A stretch of DNA of 62,852 bases from positions 1 to 62,852 of the forward strand of contig DATJZY010000103.1 of the NCBI GenBank assembly GCA_035577985.1. Direction: 5' to 3'. The position numbers and the translations under genes are program-made. Positions 46,448 through 54,170 of this stretch are shown piece by piece (within the stretch, counting starts at the first letter, position 1; each line of letters starts with the position of its first letter). Below the pieces are notes generated by a model. It was not told the origin of the DNA, did not search any database, and worked only from the letters and a program-made list of their open reading frames with translations. Origin of the DNA: Candidatus Eisenbacteria bacterium (GTDB lineage: Bacteria; Desulfobacterota; Binatia; DP-6).

Positions 46448-46719
46448 AGAAGGTCCGGCGCGTCGCCCCCAAGGGCGAGCAGCACCGCGCGAAGCTCTAC
46501 CTCACCTACCCGAAGAAGCTCGTGCGCGAGCCGCTCATCTGGCGCATCTCGCGCGACTTCGATCTCGTCTTCAACATCCGGAGCGCCAGCGTCTCCGAGG
46601 AGATCGGAATCATCGCGATCGAGCTCGACGGCACCGAGCGGGCGATCGAATCGGCGATCGCGTGGCTGCGCGAGCAAGGGGTGACGGTGGAGCCGATCGA
46701 GAAGAACGTGATCGAGTGA
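46429..46719 (+). CDS. NIL-domain protein
   Basis: The protein of about 96 residues has the NIL domain pattern (AKLYLTYPKKLVREPLIWRI, SASVSEEIGIIAIELDGTER, AIAWLREQGVTVEPIEKNVI). NIL domains are found on methionine ABC transporter ATPases, where they bind methionine, and in archaeal homocysteine-synthesis proteins with ferredoxin domains. Here it stands alone in a SAM-controlled operon, so it may sense methionine or take part in sulfide transfer. ATG 46429 overlaps the previous gene by 19 nt; GTG 46444 would give a 4-nt GTGA overlap and is equally likely. Confidence 0.88.
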   Translation: MAKTSVKKVRRVAPKGEQHRAKLYLTYPKKLVREPLIWRISRDFDLVFNIRSASVSEEIGIIAIELDGTERAIESAIAWLREQGVTVEPIEKNVIE

Positions 46720-47219
46720 TGCTCGCCGACGCCCTGGTCGAGCGCTACAGCCGGCAGATCCTGCTCGCCGAGGTCGGCGGCCGTGGCCAGGAGCGCCTGC
46801 TCGCGTCGCAGGTCGCGATCGCGGGCGACGACGCGGCGGCCCGCTTCGCGGCGACGCTCGTCCGGGCCGCGGGCGCCGAGGTGACGATGACGTCGGGGGC
46901 GCCGGGCCGCATCGAGGTCGACGCCGCGCCGGCGGGCACCGTCGTCGGGCGGTGGCGGGGCTGCGCCGGGACGGTGGCGACGCTCGTCGGGCGACCCTGC
47001 GCGCGATGCCTCGACGCCTCCGTGCTCGCGCTCGCGGCGGCCGGCCCGGGCGGCGATGCCGCGCAGCCGGTCGGCGCGCTCGTCGCGGTCGAAACCCTCC
47101 GGGTGCTGCTCGGCCTCGCCACGGAGGGCCGCGTGCAGAGGCTCGACGCCGGGCGCGGCACGTTCGGCGGGGAGACGCTCTCGGGGCCCGGCTGCGCCGC
47201 CTGTGGGGCGAGCGCGTGA
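46719..47219 (+). CDS. Degenerate E1-like protein lacking the ATP site
   Basis: The 166-residue product opens like MoeB (ALVERYSRQILLAEVGGRGQ, then ERLLASQVAIAG) but the glycine-rich nucleotide loop is followed by a much shortened region and the DGTD segment is missing. Two cysteine pairs, CARC and CAAC, remain as in the zinc site of E1 enzymes. It is therefore a gutted paralogue, perhaps a docking or regulatory partner for the active E1 or the carrier. ATG overlaps the NIL gene by one base and the stop overlaps the next gene by 4 nt, so it has been kept in frame. Confidence 0.7.
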   Translation: MLADALVERYSRQILLAEVGGRGQERLLASQVAIAGDDAAARFAATLVRAAGAEVTMTSGAPGRIEVDAAPAGTVVGRWRGCAGTVATLVGRPCARCLDASVLALAAAGPGGDAAQPVGALVAVETLRVLLGLATEGRVQRLDAGRGTFGGETLSGPGCAACGASA

Positions 47220-48415
47220 CGGGCGCGCCGAACGCCGTGCAGCTGAAGATCGCGCTCGCGACGCGCGGCGTGCGCATCGACGACCGCATGCGGGCCGAGC
47301 TCGGCCTCGTCCCCGACTTCACGCCCACCACGCTCGACCTCGTTCTGCCGGGCGACGTGCGCGTCATCGCCCCGATCGAGAACGGCGCCCTCGCCGCCTA
47401 CGCCGTCGTCGCCGAGCACGGGCGCGCGCACGTCGTGGGTGACGACACCGTGCGCGTCGAGGTCCGCACGGGCTCCATCCCCCGCTTCTACGGGCGGCGG
47501 ACGAGTGCCGGCCGGCCGATGTGGCAGGTCGGGACGGTGCACGGGGCGCACCTGCTCGTGACGCCGACGGCCACGTGCGGCTTCAGCGTGCGCGGGGCGC
47601 CCTGCAGCTTCTGTCGCGAGGGAGCGCGCCCGCCCGGCGAGCGCGAGAGCGCGATCTCGATCGCGGAGGTGATCGAGGTGGTCCGGGCCGCGTTCGAGGA
47701 AGGGGCAGCCGACTTCGTCTACTTCAACTCGAGCGTGTTCGACGCCGAGGACGGCGGGATCGGCTTTCTCACGCCGTACGTCGAGGCGGTGCGCAAGCAC
47801 TTCGACACGTTCGTCGCCGTCCAGGTGCACCCGCCGCGCACGAACGCGTGGATCGAGCGCACCTACGCGATGGGGGTCGACGCGCTCTCGTACAACCTCG
47901 AGCTCTTCGACCCGCAGGTGCTCGACCGTCACTGCATCGGCCGCATGCGCTACATCGGGCGCGAGCGCTACCTCGAAGCGCTCGCGCACGCGGCGTCGGT
48001 CTTCCCGGCCGGAACGGTGTGGAGCGACCTCGTCCTCGGAATCGAGCCGGCCGCATCGACCATGGCCGGCATCGACGCGCTGGCGGCCATGGGCGTCGTG
48101 CCGGTGCTCTCGATGTACCACCCGGCCGGCGGGACGGCGCCCGAGGTGACGGCCGAGGACGCCGCATCGGTGGGTGGTCACCTCTACCGGACGGCCCGCG
48201 AGCGGAAGCTCACCATGACCTGGGTGCGCGACCTGGCGCTCGGCATCACACCGTTCGAGGCCTCGCAGCTGACGGGCGAAGCGGCGCCCGGCGGCGCCGT
48301 CCAGGCCCTCACCCGCTCGCGCCTGGGCGCGTTCGCGGCGCGCGGCCTCGCCCGCTTCCGGCGGCGCCTGCGCGTGCGCGCGATCAGCGACTCGCTCGAC
48401 TCGTCGCACCTCTAG
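47216..48415 (+). CDS. Radical-SAM-like protein with Cx8CxxC motif
   Basis: The 399-residue protein has a TIM-barrel-like C-terminal part and the cluster candidate TCGFSVRGAPCSFCREG near residue 122, with cysteine spacing Cx8CxxC rather than Cx3CxxC. The following EVIEVVRAAFEEGAADFVYF, VDALSYNLELFDPQVLDRHC and TVWSDLVLGIEP are typical of radical SAM barrels. An N-terminal domain of about 110 residues has no match I recognise. The GTG start overlaps the preceding gene (GTGA). Its SAM-riboswitch operon suggests a sulfur or methionine-linked reaction, which is unproven. Confidence 0.75.
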   Translation: MTGAPNAVQLKIALATRGVRIDDRMRAELGLVPDFTPTTLDLVLPGDVRVIAPIENGALAAYAVVAEHGRAHVVGDDTVRVEVRTGSIPRFYGRRTSAGRPMWQVGTVHGAHLLVTPTATCGFSVRGAPCSFCREGARPPGERESAISIAEVIEVVRAAFEEGAADFVYFNSSVFDAEDGGIGFLTPYVEAVRKHFDTFVAVQVHPPRTNAWIERTYAMGVDALSYNLELFDPQVLDRHCIGRMRYIGRERYLEALAHAASVFPAGTVWSDLVLGIEPAASTMAGIDALAAMGVVPVLSMYHPAGGTAPEVTAEDAASVGGHLYRTARERKLTMTWVRDLALGITPFEASQLTGEAAPGGAVQALTRSRLGAFAARGLARFRRRLRVRAISDSLDSSHL

Positions 48416-49884
48416 TGGCCGATCGCCCTTCCGCGCCGTCGCCGTACGCGAACGTCCGGGTGGACACGCGTCCGCTCTGGCGCCTGCTGCTCGAGCGATC
48501 GTACCGGCCGTTCGTCCTCGGCCTCGGCGTCGCCCTCTACGCCCTCGCCCGCTTCGCGCCGGCGCAGGAGGGCCTGTCGGACGGCGGGCAGAAGGCGCTC
48601 GCCGTCTTCCTGCTCTGCCTCGTCTACTGGGTGACGAACGCGATCCCGCTCATGGTGACGAGCCTGCTGGCGATGGTCCTCCTGCCCGTCACGGGCGTGC
48701 TGTCGGCCAAGGAGACGTACGGCTTCTTCGGCAACGAGGCCGTCTTCTTCATCCTCGGCGCCTTCATCCTCGCGGCGGCTCTCATGAAGTGCGGCCTCTC
48801 GACGCGCATCGCCCTCGCCGTCCTGCGCCGCTTCGGGCGCACGCCGCGCACGCTCCTGCGGTCGCTCTTCCTCATGAACGCCTTCATGGCGTTCTTCATG
48901 TCCGAGCACGGCGTCGCCGCCATGACCTTCCCGATCACGATCGAGATTGCGAGCGTGCTGCGACTGCGGCCGCGCCAGAGCAACTACGGCAAGGCCCTCT
49001 TCATCGCGATGGCATGGGGCACGCAGATCGGCGGTATCGCGACGCTGCTCGGCGGCGGCCGCGCGCCGCTCGCCCTCGGCATGCTCCGGCAGGCGAGCGG
49101 CCAGACCTTCACGTTCCTCGAGTGGTCGCTGACCGCGCTCCCGATCGTCGCGGTCCTTCTCGTCGTCGGGTGGCAGGTCCTGGTGCGATGGTTCCCGATC
49201 GACGTCGATTCGGTGCGGGCCGCGGACGAGATCATCGACGAGAAGATGCTGCGCATGGGACGCATGTCGGTGCGCGAGCGCTCGATCGGGATGCTGATGC
49301 TCGGGACGCTCGCCATCTGGATCGTCGGCGGCGAGGAGCTGGGGCTCGCGAACGTCGCGCTCGGCGCGGTGGTCGCGATCTTCGTCTTCGGTCTCCTCAC
49401 GTGGAGCGACGTCGAGCCCTACGTCAACTGGGGCGTGCTGCTCATGTACGGCGGCGCGATCGCGCTCGGCTCGGCGCTGAACCGCTCCGGCGCCTCGGGC
49501 TGGGTCGCGAGCCTCACGATCAGCCACTGGGCGACGAATCCCATCCAGGTGATCGCGATCATCTCGGCGATCGGCATCGTCCTGACCGAGGCGATGAGCC
49601 ACTCGGCGGTGGTCGCGCTCCTCATGCCCGTCGCGCTCAGCCTCGCCACGCAGTACCACATCGATCCGCGCATCATGGCGCCGGCCGTGGCGCTTCCCTC
49701 GGGGCTCGCGTTCACCCTGCCCGTGGGCACGCCGGGCAACGCGATCGCATACTCGTCCGGCTACATGCAGCTCCGCGACATGCTCGTGCCCGGCGCCATC
49801 CTCGTCGTCGTCGCGTGGATCGCCTTCAACCTGACGGCGATCTACTTCTGGCCGCTCATCGGCCTCACGATGGCCGCGCATTGA
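48415..49884 (+). CDS. DASS/SLC13-like anion transporter
   Basis: The 489-residue membrane protein has about twelve helices of the sodium-dependent dicarboxylate/sulfate family: VTNAIPLMVTSLLAMVLLPV, HGVAAMTFPITIEIASVL, MAWGTQIGGIATLLGGGRAP, and the late MPVALSLATQ and LPSGLAFTLPVGTPGNAIAY. The usual SNT motifs of the two re-entrant loops are replaced by MSEHGVAAMT and MSHSAVVALL, so the substrate may not be a standard carboxylate. In this operon a sulfur oxyanion such as sulfate is the likely cargo. GTG 48415 shares a base with the stop before it. Confidence 0.83.
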   Translation: MADRPSAPSPYANVRVDTRPLWRLLLERSYRPFVLGLGVALYALARFAPAQEGLSDGGQKALAVFLLCLVYWVTNAIPLMVTSLLAMVLLPVTGVLSAKETYGFFGNEAVFFILGAFILAAALMKCGLSTRIALAVLRRFGRTPRTLLRSLFLMNAFMAFFMSEHGVAAMTFPITIEIASVLRLRPRQSNYGKALFIAMAWGTQIGGIATLLGGGRAPLALGMLRQASGQTFTFLEWSLTALPIVAVLLVVGWQVLVRWFPIDVDSVRAADEIIDEKMLRMGRMSVRERSIGMLMLGTLAIWIVGGEELGLANVALGAVVAIFVFGLLTWSDVEPYVNWGVLLMYGGAIALGSALNRSGASGWVASLTISHWATNPIQVIAIISAIGIVLTEAMSHSAVVALLMPVALSLATQYHIDPRIMAPAVALPSGLAFTLPVGTPGNAIAYSSGYMQLRDMLVPGAILVVVAWIAFNLTAIYFWPLIGLTMAAH

Positions 49885-49935
49885 CGCCGGCGCCCTGCCG
49901 GCGCCGCACACAGCAGGTGCCTCGTCCAGTTCCGT

Positions 49936-49964
49936 TTGAGCCGGGTCCGGCTTTCGCCTAGGTT
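49936..49964 (+). promoter_or_regulatory. Putative promoter for sat
   Basis: TTGAGC (49936-49941), 17 bp and TAGGTT (49959-49964) lie 41 nt before the sat ATG. A weak inverted repeat without a T-run (49885-49903) separates it from the transporter gene, so sat may be transcribed separately as well as by read-through. Confidence 0.4.
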
Positions 49965-50005
49965 TGGGCGTTCTTCACCCAGACGTCGAAAGGAACACCG
50001 TACTC

Positions 50006-51265
50006 ATGGCCGATCTCATCCCTCCCCACGGCGGACTCGCCGAGCCGGTCTCCTGCACGGTCCCGGAAGCGGACCGCAAGGCGTTCGCCGACGAGGCGGC
50101 CGGTCTCCCGAAGGTCCCGGTCTCCGACGCCGACCTCTCCACCGTGTATCGCTTCGGCGACGGCGGACTCTCGCCGCTCACGGGTCCGATGGATCGCGCG
50201 ACGTACGACCGGGTGCTCGACGAGGAGCACATCGTCCACGGCGGCAAGAAGTACGCCTGGACGATTCCCCTCTCGCTGCCGGTCACGAGCGATCTCGCCG
50301 CGAAGCTCGGCAAGGGCCAGCCCGTCGCGCTCGTGAACACGGCAGGGACGGTGGTCGCGACGCTCGAGATCTCCGACGTCTTCCCGTGGGACAAGATGCG
50401 GTACCTCGCGAGCGTCTACGGCACCGAGCGCACCGATCATCCCGGCGCCGACATGGTGCTCAAGAACGACGCCGACAAGACGCACCTCGTCGGTGGGACG
50501 ATCCGCGTGCTGCCGCAGCCGAAGCACCCGCGCTTCGGCAAGTTCGTGCTCACGCCGCGCGAGGTGCGCGCCCTCTTCCGCCAGAAGGGCTGGGAGCGCG
50601 TGGTCGCGTTCCAGACCCGCAACCCGCTCCACCGCGCCCACGAGTACGCGCTCGTCTACGGTCTCGAGACGTTGATCCGCCAGGGCCTCAACGCGGGCGC
50701 GGTGCTGAACCCGCTCATCGGCGAGACCAAGGGCGACGACGTCGACGCCGACACGCGCATGAAGACGTACGAGGCCTTGATCGACCAGCGTGCGCTCGGC
50801 GACGGCGACAGCGACCAGGCCCTGTGGGGCCCGCGCAAGGAGTCGGTGCCGGACCGCGTGATCCTGCTCGGCCTCGACATCAAGATGTTCTACGGCGGCC
50901 CCAAGGAAGCGGTGATGCACGGCATCTACCGCCAGAACTTCGGCTTCACGAACATCATCATCGGCCGCAAGCACGCCGACGCGCCGTACCACGACGGCAG
51001 CGCCATCTGGGGCGACTTCGACGCGCAGGAGATCTTCGGGAAGCTGCGGGGCGACCTCAGGATCCAGCCGATCAAGGTCGGCTTCGCCGCCTTCTACGAA
51101 TCGATCGGCCGCGTCGATCTCACCGAGAACCACCAGGGCGAGAAGCCGGTGTCGATCTCGGGCAAGGACGTCCGCAAGACGCTGCTCGAGGGACGCGAGG
51201 TCGACGCGCGCATCATGCGGCCGTCGACGTCGCGCATCCTGGCGGCGAAGATGAAGCAAGCGTAG
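50006..51265 (+). CDS. sat: ATP sulfurylase
   Basis: Sat makes adenosine 5'-phosphosulfate from sulfate and ATP. The 419-residue product has the N-terminal PUA-like domain, the ATP motif [14 protein letters not shown] with the HxxH histidines near residue 215, GETKGDDVD, and [19 protein letters not shown] 50006 has AAAGGA 11 nt upstream. It follows the anion transporter, so sulfate uptake and activation are adjacent; no APS reductase is in the window. A short CxxC protein follows after 7 nt. Confidence 0.96.
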   Translation: MADLIPPHGGLAEPVSCTVPEADRKAFADEAAGLPKVPVSDADLSTVYRFGDGGLSPLTGPMDRATYDRVLDEEHIVHGGKKYAWTIPLSLPVTSDLAAKLGKGQPVALVNTAGTVVATLEISDVFPWDKMRYLASVYGTERTDHPGADMVLKNDADKTHLVGGTIRVLPQPKHPRFGKFVLTPREVRALFRQKGWERVVAFQTRNPLHRAHEYALVYGLETLIRQGLNAGAVLNPLIGETKGDDVDADTRMKTYEALIDQRALGDGDSDQALWGPRKESVPDRVILLGLDIKMFYGGPKEAVMHGIYRQNFGFTNIIIGRKHADAPYHDGSAIWGDFDAQEIFGKLRGDLRIQPIKVGFAAFYESIGRVDLTENHQGEKPVSISGKDVRKTLLEGREVDARIMRPSTSRILAAKMKQA

Positions 51266-51272
51266 CCGGCGC

Positions 51273-51485
51273 GTGCGCGTCGACGTCTCCTGCAAGAAGT
51301 GCGGCGCGCAGCAGCGCCTCGACGTCGGCGCGCCCGCGGCGGGGCAACCGCTCGAAGAATACCTGCACCTGGTGCAGGAGCGCCTCACGCACCGGCCGAG
51401 CTTCGAGTGCTTCGGCGGTCACATGGAGCTGCGGCCGCCGGTCCCCGAGTTCTGGGACGTCCGCTGGGAGACGCTCGGCGACTGA
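51273..51485 (+). CDS. Small zinc-ribbon-like protein after sat
   Basis: A 70-residue protein with VDVSCKKCGAQQRLDV (CxxC) and a later FECFGGHMELRPP, which together could bind one metal. I do not recognise the family. GTG 51273 lies 7 nt after sat, so it is probably co-transcribed, but nothing else shows its role. Confidence 0.65.
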   Translation: MRVDVSCKKCGAQQRLDVGAPAAGQPLEEYLHLVQERLTHRPSFECFGGHMELRPPVPEFWDVRWETLGD

Positions 51486-51814
51486 GCGCCTGCGCTGTCC
51501 TTGACAGGACATCGAAAACGGGGGAAGGCGTAGCCGTAGGCATGAATCGGCGCGTGCACCGTTGTTGCTGTATCGAGGCCCGGGGATGCTTCCGGGTCCG
51601 GGGCGCCGCGTGATGACCGGCCTGCCGTTCTGACGGCCGACTCGACGCTGTGATCTCCAGGGCCCGGGGACCGACTCCTCGGGCCTTGTTGCATCCGGCT
51701 CGGCACGCGCAGGTGCCGCCGGTTCCCCGACCCGTCCTCGGGCGGACACGAGAACCCCGATGTCGTCGACCGGACCCACCGGAGGCCGTCATCGTCGAAC
51801 GACAGGAGCATCCC
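51486..51814 (+). other. Structured gene-free leader before the ACP-like gene
   Basis: The 329-nt region has no supported gene. It includes a perfect hairpin TGTCCT-TGAC-AGGACA (51496-51511), a terminator-like hairpin at 51661-51685, several GC-rich dyads and a strong AGGAG just before ATG 51815. It may be a long leader or contain a small RNA. I found no match to a riboswitch class I know. Confidence 0.5.
51661..51691 (+). terminator. Terminator-like hairpin
   Basis: Bases 51661-51670 pair with 51676-51685 (10 bp, one G-U) around a 5-nt loop and are followed by TTGTTGC. The T tract is weak. It would end transcription from sat or an attenuated leader. Confidence 0.5.
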
Positions 51815-52381
51815 ATGTCCCATGCATCTTCCGCGGTCCGCGTCCACGACGTGGCCGTCGCCACAGCCGCGTCCGATACGTGGCTCCGAACCCTGGTCGC
51901 CGATCGCCTCGGCATCGACGAGGAGGCGGTCAGCCCCGCCGTCTCGCTGCGCGACGACCTCGCCGCCGATTCCCTCGACTTCGCCGACCTCGCCGCGGCG
52001 ATGGAAGCCGACCTCGGCATCACCGTACCCGTCGCGCTCTTGGCGCGGGTGCGCACGTACGGCGACCTCCTTCTCGTCGCCGAGACGCTCGTGACCGAGC
52101 GCGCCCGTCGCGCGCGCGACGGCGTCGCGCTGTTGCGCGCGAGACTCTCGTCGCCGTCGCGCGCTCCCGCGGCGGTCCTGGAGCGCGTCTTCTGGCTCGA
52201 CCCCTACGCGGTCGAGGTCCTCGCCGAGGACGCCGAGCGTGCCGAGCCGGGCACGCGCCTGGAGGTGATGGTGGCGCTCAGCACGCCCGCCGCCGTGATC
52301 GCGCGCATCCGGGCACGTCTCGCACGCGTGGAGCGACGGGGCGTCGCGGTCGACATCCGGCGCGACTGGCGCACCGCCTGA
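51815..52381 (+). CDS. Acyl-carrier-protein-like domain protein with novel C-terminus
   Basis: The first 90 residues are ACP-like: LRTLVADRLGIDEEAVSPAV, then SLRDDLAADSLDFADLAAAM, where the serine of DSLD would take phosphopantetheine, and an acidic helix. Residues 100-188 form a second domain of unknown type with AVLERVFWLDPYAVEVLAED. No condensing enzyme is next to it, so its acyl cargo or other client is unknown. AGGAG at 51804-51808 is 6 nt before ATG 51815. The next small gene starts 12 nt after it. Confidence 0.75.
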   Translation: MSHASSAVRVHDVAVATAASDTWLRTLVADRLGIDEEAVSPAVSLRDDLAADSLDFADLAAAMEADLGITVPVALLARVRTYGDLLLVAETLVTERARRARDGVALLRARLSSPSRAPAAVLERVFWLDPYAVEVLAEDAERAEPGTRLEVMVALSTPAAVIARIRARLARVERRGVAVDIRRDWRTA

Positions 52382-52393
52382 GGGAGGATGGCG

Positions 52394-52717
52394 ATGCGCT
52401 ACGCAACCAATTTGCGCTCGGCCGAGGCCGCACGCGAGACCTTCGTCTGCCGCGGCGAGCGCCGTCTGATGCTCGCCGTGCTCGAGGACGCGCTCCGTTC
52501 GATCCTCAGGATCGGCCGCGGTCCCTGGGCCGCGGCACACGTGCGCGAGGAGATCGACTGGCTCGTCGCTTCCGGGCGGGCCGACCCGTTCGCCTTCGAG
52601 AGCATCTGCGACGCCCTCGACATCGACCCCGGGTGGCTGCGGCGCCGTGTGCTCGACGCGGTCCGCTCGCAGACGACGGCGGCTCCGGCCATCTGGCACG
52701 GCGTCGCCCGGCGATAG
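52394..52717 (+). CDS. Small conserved-type hypothetical protein
   Basis: The 107-residue protein contains REEIDWLVASGRADPFAFES and DALDIDPGWLRRRVLDAV, a pattern I recall from short proteins in many GC-rich deltaproteobacteria with W-x-F-F-I-C-LGIDPxxLR, but I cannot name a function. ATG 52394 is chosen because GGAGG at 52383-52387 lies 6 nt upstream; ATG 52388 would abut it. It is likely co-transcribed with the ACP-like gene. Confidence 0.65.
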   Translation: MRYATNLRSAEAARETFVCRGERRLMLAVLEDALRSILRIGRGPWAAAHVREEIDWLVASGRADPFAFESICDALDIDPGWLRRRVLDAVRSQTTAAPAIWHGVARR

Positions 52718-52727
52718 CCGCGTGGCG

Positions 52728-53399
52728 TCAGTACACCCAGGGGACGAGGCGCCACGTGCGCCGCCGGTAGGAAGCGTACTCGTCGCCGAACTCGGCGCCG
52801 AGCAGGCGCTCCTCGTCGTTCATGCGCCACACCGCGATGCCCACGAATGGCGGCACGAGGAGAAAACCGAGCGCGCTGCGGAACACGAGGACCCACCCGA
52901 TCAGCACGATCAGTCCGCCGAGGTAGCTCGGATGCCTGACCCACCGGTAGACGCCGTCCGTGACGAGCGTGTGCCCCTCCTGGATCGCCACCAGCGGGCT
53001 GAATCGATAGCCGAGAACGAACATCGGCACGATGCGCAGCACGCAGCCGGCGGCGAACAGCGCGAGCCCCGCCCAGCGTACCGTGTCGCCGTCGAGGACG
53101 AACAGATCGCGCCGGTCCGCCCACGGCGGCAGATACAGGAAGAGGAACGACAGCGGGAGCATCGGCAGGAAGATCAGACGGTCGCGCTCATCGACCACCC
53201 GCGCGCCGGTGAGACCGCTCATCGGGGCCGCGAGCGCCACGACGCACGCGGCGGCCGAGAGCACGACCAGGCCGAGGCGCGCCGGGTTCTGCCAGAAGGT
53301 CGACCAGTCGCCCCAGCCCCACAGCATGATCCCGATGCTGGCGACGAAGAGGACCACGCTCCCGACGATGAGGCGGCCCCTGTCCCGTCCGCCGCGCAT
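52728..53399 (-). CDS. Isoprenylcysteine/phospholipid methyltransferase-like membrane protein
   Basis: The 223-residue protein has about six helices and the C-terminal signature of the ICMT/PEMT group: VTDGVYRWVRHPSYLGGLIV and ERLLGAEFGDEYASYRRRT, which forms the SAM-binding pocket. In bacteria these enzymes may methylate lipids or isoprenoid groups; the substrate here is unknown. It is the last gene of the minus-strand sigma factor cluster. Confidence 0.85.
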   Translation of the reverse strand: MRGGRDRGRLIVGSVVLFVASIGIMLWGWGDWSTFWQNPARLGLVVLSAAACVVALAAPMSGLTGARVVDERDRLIFLPMLPLSFLFLYLPPWADRRDLFVLDGDTVRWAGLALFAAGCVLRIVPMFVLGYRFSPLVAIQEGHTLVTDGVYRWVRHPSYLGGLIVLIGWVLVFRSALGFLLVPPFVGIAVWRMNDEERLLGAEFGDEYASYRRRTWRLVPWVY

Positions 53400-53418
53400 C
53401 GGCGCAGCCGCCCCGGCG

Positions 53419-53724
53419 TCAGCGGGGGCCGAACGGATGCAGCTCGACCGAGACCCCGAAGACCTGGACGAGCAGGAGGTACATCGCGAGCAGCACGAGC
53501 ACGAGGCTGCCGAACGCCGTCACCGCCATGCCCGAGAGCAGCATGATCGCGAGCAGGCCGCCGACCGCGACCGCTGGCGAGAGGAATCCGGGACGGTTGA
53601 AGGGCGGCACCGGCTCGAGTAGGGGCAGAATGCCATGCTGCCGGACCTCGCCCCACACCGCGTCGACCACGCCGCGGAGCTGGGTGCGGACGTCCTCGAG
53701 CCAGGAGTCGCCGCGCGTCGCCAT
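53419..53724 (-). CDS. Small membrane protein of the sigma-factor cluster
   Basis: A 101-residue protein with a hydrophilic N-terminus (DSWLEDVRTQLRGVVDAVW) and a hydrophobic pair of helices (FLSPAVAVGGLLAIMLLSGM, LVLVLLAMYLLLVQVFGVSV). No family is recognised. It starts on the stop of the preceding secreted-protein gene (TGATG overlap). Confidence 0.68.
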   Translation of the reverse strand: MATRGDSWLEDVRTQLRGVVDAVWGEVRQHGILPLLEPVPPFNRPGFLSPAVAVGGLLAIMLLSGMAVTAFGSLVLVLLAMYLLLVQVFGVSVELHPFGPR

Positions 53725-54170
53725 CACTTCATGTCCGCCTTCAGCAGGATGATGAGCGCGCTGTCGCCGATGCGCGGATCGCGCCCGACGCCGAACATCA
53801 TCGTGCCCCCGCTCACCACTCGCACGTTCGTATCCACCAGACGCCTGCGCCCTTCTAGCAGACGCACCTGCATGTTCACCACGTCGTCGTCGGCCCCCTT
53901 CGGCAGGAGCTGGAGGTGGCGGCCGCCCGGCAGCGCGAAACGTGCCTCGCTCCGCCAGTCGCAGGTCCGCACCTCCTGGTTCACGATCTGGAAGGCGCGG
54001 TAGCCCACCAGACGGCGCAGGCGCGGCCGCAAGCTCACGAGCTGCGGGTCGGACGGGCCCGACTCGGCGGCGCGCACGGAGGTGACCTGGATCTGCAGGG
54101 GGTCGGCCAGGGCCGGCCGGAGACAGAGCGAGGACGCCGTCAGCGCCAGGGCCAGCGCCCGCGTCACCAT
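53724..54170 (-). CDS. Secreted protein of the sigma-factor cluster
   Basis: The 148-residue product has a signal peptide (MVTRALALALTASSLCLRPALA) and a domain of mostly beta character, including VGYRAFQIVNQEVRTCDWRS and RRRLVDTNVRVVSGGTMMFG. Its late region GDSALIILLKADMK may be a strand. I do not recognise the family. It overlaps the anti-sigma gene by 7 nt, so it is likely part of the regulon or of the sensing system. Confidence 0.7.
   Translation of the reverse strand: MVTRALALALTASSLCLRPALADPLQIQVTSVRAAESGPSDPQLVSLRPRLRRLVGYRAFQIVNQEVRTCDWRSEARFALPGGRHLQLLPKGADDDVVNMQVRLLEGRRRLVDTNVRVVSGGTMMFGVGRDPRIGDSALIILLKADMK

Noticed and set aside
49885..49903. A hairpin after the DASS gene as a terminator.
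   Set aside because: The 7-bp stem is not followed by a T-run, so I mention it only under the sat promoter.
51501..51530. TTGACA after the small zinc-ribbon gene as a promoter for the ACP-like gene.
   Set aside because: The bases at 17 bp spacing are GGAAGG, and the TTGACA is part of the palindrome at 51496-51511.
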